DNA of 8,237 nt from Spirochaetota bacterium. GTDB lineage: Bacteria; Spirochaetota; Spirochaetia; Treponematales; Breznakiellaceae. The notes beneath the pieces were generated by a model, which had not been told where the DNA came from, ran no database searches, and saw only the letters and a list, made by a program, of their open reading frames with translations. Position 1 is the stretch's first letter. Each line of letters begins with the position of its first letter. The stretch spans positions 1 through 8,237 of the forward strand of contig JAEWSV010000110.1 of NCBI GenBank assembly GCA_023398155.1, read 5' to 3'. Shown piece after piece: positions 5,790 through 8,237 of the stretch. A program made the position numbers and the translations under genes.

Positions 5790-6419
5790 TTGGATCGAGC
5801 AGAGGGATATCGCGTGCTTGGCCTTGACGCGCGGTCGGACGGCAATGAACTCAAGGCGGCCTACCGCTACCTCTCAAAGAAATACCACCCGGACCGTTCG
5901 AGGGATCCGCACGCGAGCGTACGTTTCGTCCGCGTGGTTAAGGCCTATGAAACGCTGGGTCTGGAACTTAAAAAGGAACGGCTCCTCAATACTCCGGTCA
6001 GGTCAACCGACCGCGCCAAGGAAGACGACCTATTCGCCCTCGGAACGGCAGCGCTGACCGCCCAAGATCCCGAAGAACGTCGGGCCGCCGTCCGCCGGCT
6101 CGGCTTTTCCGGAAAGAAGGCGGCCTACGTCTTCCTCCGGCGCGCACTCGCTGACGCCGACGAGTCGGTGGCGGCCGCGGCGGTTCGCTCGGTGGCCGAT
6201 CTCAGCGCCTTCCAGGCGGCGGGGGAAATAGCCGCGCTTTGGACCCGGGCATCGCCCCGCCTGCGCCTCGCGGTCTTGGATGCGGCCGAAACCACCGGAG
6301 AGGCCCTGTTCAGCCCGGCCCTGAAGCTCGCTTCGGTTGAAACGGGGATTGAGGCGCTCCGGGCTCGGCGCCTTTTGGCCTCGATGAGCGCGCGTTCGCC
6401 GTCCCGGCTTTCCGGTTAA
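5790..6419 (+). CDS. J-domain (DnaJ-like) co-chaperone with HEAT-like C-terminal region
   Basis: The 209-aa protein starts with TTG, 2 bases after the hsp70 stop. Residues about 5-58 form a J-domain: YRVLGLDARS, helix II KAAYRYLSKKYH, the essential HPD triad at 33-35, and helix III FVRVVKAYETLGLE. The HPD loop stimulates ATP hydrolysis by Hsp70 partners. After a short linker, residues about 80-200 are alpha-helical with Ala/Leu/Arg-rich repeats resembling HEAT or PBS-lyase-type repeats (DPEERRAAVRRLGF, DADESVAAAAVRSVADLSA, SPRLRLAVLDAAETTG). The Gly/Phe-rich region, Cys-rich zinc centre and C-terminal domains of true DnaJ are absent, so this is a type III J-protein. The HEAT-like part probably selects a client or location. 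Gene coupling points to the upstream Hsp70 as partner. The TAA stop overlaps the stop of the opposing cheW. J-domain certain; HEAT assignment by pattern only. Confidence 0.9.
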   Translation: MDRAEGYRVLGLDARSDGNELKAAYRYLSKKYHPDRSRDPHASVRFVRVVKAYETLGLELKKERLLNTPVRSTDRAKEDDLFALGTAALTAQDPEERRAAVRRLGFSGKKAAYVFLRRALADADESVAAAAVRSVADLSAFQAAGEIAALWTRASPRLRLAVLDAAETTGEALFSPALKLASVETGIEALRARRLLASMSARSPSRLSG

Positions 6420-6910
6420 GTCGAAACGACGCTCTCGGCCGCGGACTCGGCCTTGCTCAGCATACTGACGTCGTCCGCCGAGAATATCTTGTCGATATCC
6501 AAAATGATGATGAATTTATCGTCCTTCTTGCCCATTCCGAGAATGAACTCGGTCGCCAGCCGCGCGCCGAAGCGCGGTGCGCTCTCGATCTGGGACGGCT
6601 CGAGTTCGATGACTTCCTGGACCGAATCAGCGAGCGCGCCGAGGACGATGCTCTCCTCCCCGCTCCGTATCTCCATTACGATGATGCTCGTTTCTTTGGT
6701 GTTGTCGATTTCGCTCATGCCGAATTTGCTGCGGAGGTCGATGACGGGGACGCCCGTGCCGCGGAGATTGATGATTCCCTTCATGTAAGCCGCGGTCTTC
6801 GGTATTTTAGTTATCCGCGTGTATTCCAGGACCTCTCGGACCTTAAGGACGCTGACGGCGTATTGCTCGCTCTCAAGCGTGAAGGTCAGATATTGGTTCG
6901 TATCGCTCAT
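6416..6910 (-). CDS. cheW: Chemotaxis coupling protein CheW
   Basis: The 164-aa product is a normal-length CheW, the adaptor that links methyl-accepting receptors to the CheA kinase at the chemoreceptor array. Visible features are the N-terminal QYLTFTLESEQYAVSVLKVREVL (split over residues 6-28), the IPKTAAYMKGIINLRG loop with the NLRG motif at 48-51, then VPVIDLRSKFGM, and the second barrel with LGALADSVQEVIEL and FILGMGKKDDKFIIILDI. It lacks the histidine-phosphotransfer and kinase domains of CheA and the receiver of CheV. The ATG at 6910 is chosen because AGGAGG (plus-strand 6916-6921) lies 5 bases before it; a TTG start 24 bases further upstream would overlap the probable -10 box. A short Ser/Ala-rich tail follows the fold. 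The gene converges on the J-protein gene and the two TAA stops overlap. Confidence 0.95.
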   Translation of the reverse strand: MSDTNQYLTFTLESEQYAVSVLKVREVLEYTRITKIPKTAAYMKGIINLRGTGVPVIDLRSKFGMSEIDNTKETSIIVMEIRSGEESIVLGALADSVQEVIELEPSQIESAPRFGARLATEFILGMGKKDDKFIIILDIDKIFSADDVSMLSKAESAAESVVST

Positions 6911-6915
6911 GGCGG

Positions 6916-6921
6916 CCTCCT
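6916..6921 (-). promoter_or_regulatory. Ribosome binding site of cheW
   Basis: On the minus strand this reads AGGAGG, a perfect Shine-Dalgarno core, 5 bases before the ATG ending at 6910. It decides the start in favour of this ATG. Confidence 0.8.
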
Positions 6922-6933
6922 GTGCTCTTTTCA

Positions 6934-6962
6934 ATTGTAAGCAGTCGGCCTGCGAGCGTCAA
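6934..6962 (-). promoter_or_regulatory. Housekeeping-type (sigma-70) promoter of cheW
   Basis: On the minus strand TTGACG (plus-strand 6957-6962), a 17-base spacer and TACAAT (6934-6939) match the vegetative consensus at five of six bases in each box. The expected start is near 6927, giving a leader of about 17 bases that still contains the Shine-Dalgarno site. It does not look like a sigma-28 promoter, so this cheW is probably expressed independently of the FliA encoded nearby. Confidence 0.75.
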
Positions 6963-6980
6963 ACCTGATCGGTAAGGGGA

Positions 6981-7017
6981 GGGGACTCGGAGAATGGCTT
7001 TCGCCTTCCGAGTCCCC
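6981..7017 (-). terminator. Strong hairpin after the outer-membrane protein gene, possible terminator
   Basis: GGGGACTCGGA (6981-6991) and TCCGAGTCCCC (7007-7017) form a perfect 11-bp stem. An inner GGC/GCC mini-stem with a TTTC loop (6996-7005) can stack inside it. It lies 10 bases beyond the stop of the outer-membrane protein gene and upstream of the cheW promoter. On neither strand does a run of T follow, so it is not a textbook intrinsic terminator. It may end or stabilise the outer-membrane protein mRNA. Confidence 0.5.
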
Positions 7018-7027
7018 GTTCGATACG

Positions 7028-8098
7028 CTAGAACTGGATACGGAAGCCGAAGGTGGCGCCGTAGCTCGAATCGATGAAGTTATAGAGACCGGTGATGTCG
7101 AACCTCAGGAAGGGGAAGGGCGTAATGGAGAGTCCGCCGAAGGTCCGGGCCGACCAACCGTTGACGTCGAGGCTGGACGAGATGCCGGTGGAGGAGATGT
7201 CGGGGATGTCGAAGCTCGGCTCGCCCATGGCGACGAGCGCGTCGCGATACTCCCGGAGGTCGGCGAGCAAGGCCGCGACCTGCGAGTCGGAGAGTTGCTG
7301 GAATCCGGAACCGTCGTCGTATTCGATCGTGCTCGTAATGAAATATCCCGCGGAAGACATACCGTAGCTCGCGCCGAGTCCGACGTACGGCGTGAAGATG
7401 AGGAACTTCCACGATGCCTGCGCCTTGAGGTCTATGACCTTCGTCTCCCATTCCAGGCCTATTTCAGGGTCGTTGGCGCGGATGGTCTTCAAGACGTTGT
7501 CGGAGGGATCCTCAAAGGAAAATTCCTTTCCGCCGTCGGCAGTGGCGCTGACGCCGCCCTTGAGGTAATTAAAGCCGCCGCCGACGGAAAGCTTCGGCAT
7601 GAAGCCGCCGCCCTTGAGGAGGGCATAGCGGACATCGAAGCCTACGAGGAGGTAATCCACGGTGAGGCCGCTCGCCGCGGCCGAGATGCTTTCGCCGACG
7701 GACTCGGGGATGAAGCCGATCTTGAATCCGATGTCGAAAGGCCAGACGAATCCGCCGAGGCGGCCTTCGAACGCCGCGGCGGGCAGCGGGAGCTTATCCC
7801 CGATATCCCCGACGTCATTGTATCCGAGCTTTTCGAGCGTATTCGTTACGTCCGCGGCGTCCATGGTAGTGGCGCCCAATACGACTCCCGCGCCGAAGTG
7901 GGGGAATTGCTTGATGTACGCGTCGGACCAATTGAGGCCGACCGTGGAATTGAAGGGCAAGGCCGACGTAAACGATTCGGCGAGGCCGTCCGCGGCCTCC
8001 TGGAGATCGGCGACCGACACGTCTTGAGCCGCGAGCGGCGAGACCGCGACCGTCGCGGCGAGCAGCACCGTCGTTACGTGTTTCCGAATGAAGTTCAT
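7028..8098 (-). CDS. Outer-membrane beta-barrel protein with signal peptide, spirochaete type, function unknown
   Basis: The 356-aa product starts with a Sec signal peptide: NFIRKH basic start, VTTVLLAATVAV hydrophobic core, and a probable cleavage after PLAA near residue 24, before QDVS. No lipobox Cys is present, so it is not a lipoprotein. The mature part has many amphipathic, aromatic-rich strands with Gly turns (FEGRLGGFVWPFDIGFKIGF, LVGFDVRYALL, KLSVGGGFNYLKGGV, FLIFTPYVGLGASYGM). It ends with ATFGFRIQF, a final strand with C-terminal Phe as needed for recognition by the BAM complex. Residues about 265-315 look like a long loop. Similar proteins occur among spirochaete hypothetical outer-membrane proteins as I recall, but I cannot name a family or substrate. 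The ATG at 8098 has AGGAGG 6 bases before it; a longer frame to 8137 would cover the -10 box and spoil the signal peptide. Confidence 0.88.
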   Translation of the reverse strand: MNFIRKHVTTVLLAATVAVSPLAAQDVSVADLQEAADGLAESFTSALPFNSTVGLNWSDAYIKQFPHFGAGVVLGATTMDAADVTNTLEKLGYNDVGDIGDKLPLPAAAFEGRLGGFVWPFDIGFKIGFIPESVGESISAAASGLTVDYLLVGFDVRYALLKGGGFMPKLSVGGGFNYLKGGVSATADGGKEFSFEDPSDNVLKTIRANDPEIGLEWETKVIDLKAQASWKFLIFTPYVGLGASYGMSSAGYFITSTIEYDDGSGFQQLSDSQVAALLADLREYRDALVAMGEPSFDIPDISSTGISSSLDVNGWSARTFGGLSITPFPFLRFDITGLYNFIDSSYGATFGFRIQF

Positions 8099-8104
8099 CA
8101 AATA

Positions 8105-8110
8105 CCTCCT
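8105..8110 (-). promoter_or_regulatory. Ribosome binding site of the outer-membrane protein gene
   Basis: The minus strand reads AGGAGG 6 bases before the ATG ending at 8098. It fixes this ATG, which also gives a proper signal peptide, as the start. Confidence 0.8.
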
Positions 8111-8125
8111 ATCCAAGGTGCTTTT

Positions 8126-8131
8126 AGTATA
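8126..8131 (-). promoter_or_regulatory. Probable -10 box of the outer-membrane protein gene
   Basis: The minus strand reads TATACT, one base from the TATAAT consensus. It would start transcription near 8119 with a leader of about 20 bases. The -35 region at the right distance is weak (TTTTCT-like, 16 bases upstream). A short inverted repeat, ACGC at 8132-8135 and GCGT at 8143-8146, lies in the spacer and could be an activator or repressor contact, but this is speculative. Confidence 0.5.
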
Positions 8132-8167
8132 ACGCAAAGGGAGCGTAAGAAAAGGGCCCGCTTCGTA

Positions 8168-8196
8168 TTGACTTTTTTCCGTCCGCCGGGTATAAA
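8168..8196 (+). promoter_or_regulatory. Strong sigma-70 promoter of the tRNA gene
   Basis: TTGACT (8168-8173), a 17-base spacer and TATAAA (8191-8196) match the vegetative consensus at five of six bases in each box. The start should fall near 8203, only about 6 bases before the mature tRNA 5' end. The stretch after the -10 box (CCTCCTCGTCGCG) is GC-rich, as in stable-RNA promoters under stringent control; that regulation is inference. Confidence 0.8.
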
Positions 8197-8208
8197 CCTC
8201 CTCGTCGC

Positions 8209-8237
8209 GCCGCTGTAGCTCAGTTGGTAGAGCAAAG
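8209..8237 (+). tRNA. 5' part of a tRNA gene, cut by the window end
   Basis: The first 29 bases of a tRNA are visible. They are a 7-base acceptor strand GCCGCTG, T8 and A9, the D-stem GCTC paired with GAGC around the loop AGTTGGTA, and the first bases of the anticodon arm (AAAG). The anticodon is outside the window, so the amino acid cannot be stated. Confidence 0.9.

Noticed and set aside
6911..6934. Longer CheW starting at TTG 6934
   Set aside because: It would put the Shine-Dalgarno sequence inside the coding region and begin inside the -10 box. The ATG at 6910 gives the normal CheW N-terminus.
7295..8218. Plus-strand frame of 307 aa opposite the outer-membrane protein gene
   Set aside because: Antisense shadow. 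It also crosses both promoters and runs into the tRNA 5' end, and the opposite strand has a signal peptide, ribosome binding site and C-terminal Phe.
1..8237. Phage, defence system, CRISPR array or mobile element
   Set aside because: I looked for spaced direct repeats, transposase or integrase motifs and terminal inverted repeats on both strands and saw none. All clear genes are motility, chaperone, chemotaxis, envelope or tRNA genes.

Overview
The window looks like chromosomal DNA of a GC-rich spirochaete (Spirochaetaceae-like). It joins the 3' part of a motility operon to a chemotaxis gene, an outer-membrane protein gene and the start of a tRNA gene. The assignment rests on gene content and order, not on a database search. 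A FliA/WhiG-type sigma factor, a Jag_N plus FapA (DUF342) protein, a small charged protein, a DUF6115-like membrane-anchored protein and a divergent Hsp70 follow one another, an order I recall from the end of the flhA-flhF-flhG motility cluster of Treponema and, without the sigma factor, Borrelia. Codon use is strongly GC-biased and similar throughout, and I see no insertion sequence, phage, CRISPR array or other sign of recent transfer.

Bases 1-6419, plus strand, form one tightly packed apparent operon. It starts with the tail of an unrecognised gene (1-186). Then come fliA/whiG (190-978), the FapA-family gene (988-2949), a 111-aa conserved-looking gene that starts inside the fapA end (2930-3265), the DUF6115-like gene (3270-4034), an Hsp70 with altered linker and short lid (4066-5787), and a J-domain plus HEAT-like gene with a TTG start (5790-6419). 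Gaps are 31 bases or less and most genes have their own Shine-Dalgarno site. No promoter is evident inside, so transcription probably enters from upstream flh genes. The sigma factor would direct late flagellar genes. The FapA, DUF6115-like and small proteins are probably accessory motility or envelope factors. The Hsp70 and J-protein look like a dedicated chaperone pair co-expressed with them.

Bases 6416-8098, minus strand, hold cheW (6416-6910), whose stop codon overlaps the J-protein stop in the palindrome TTAA, and a signal-peptide-bearing beta-barrel protein (7028-8098). cheW has a near-consensus housekeeping promoter of its own. A strong hairpin lies between the two genes. At the right edge a tRNA gene begins on the plus strand (8209 onward) behind a near-consensus promoter, divergent from the outer-membrane protein gene.

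The most notable points are an in-frame TAG that appears to cut off the conserved last residues of the DUF6115-like protein, the unusual Hsp70/J-HEAT pair inside a flagellar sigma-factor operon, the overlapping convergent stops with no room for a terminator, and a perfect hairpin inside the fapA coding sequence.
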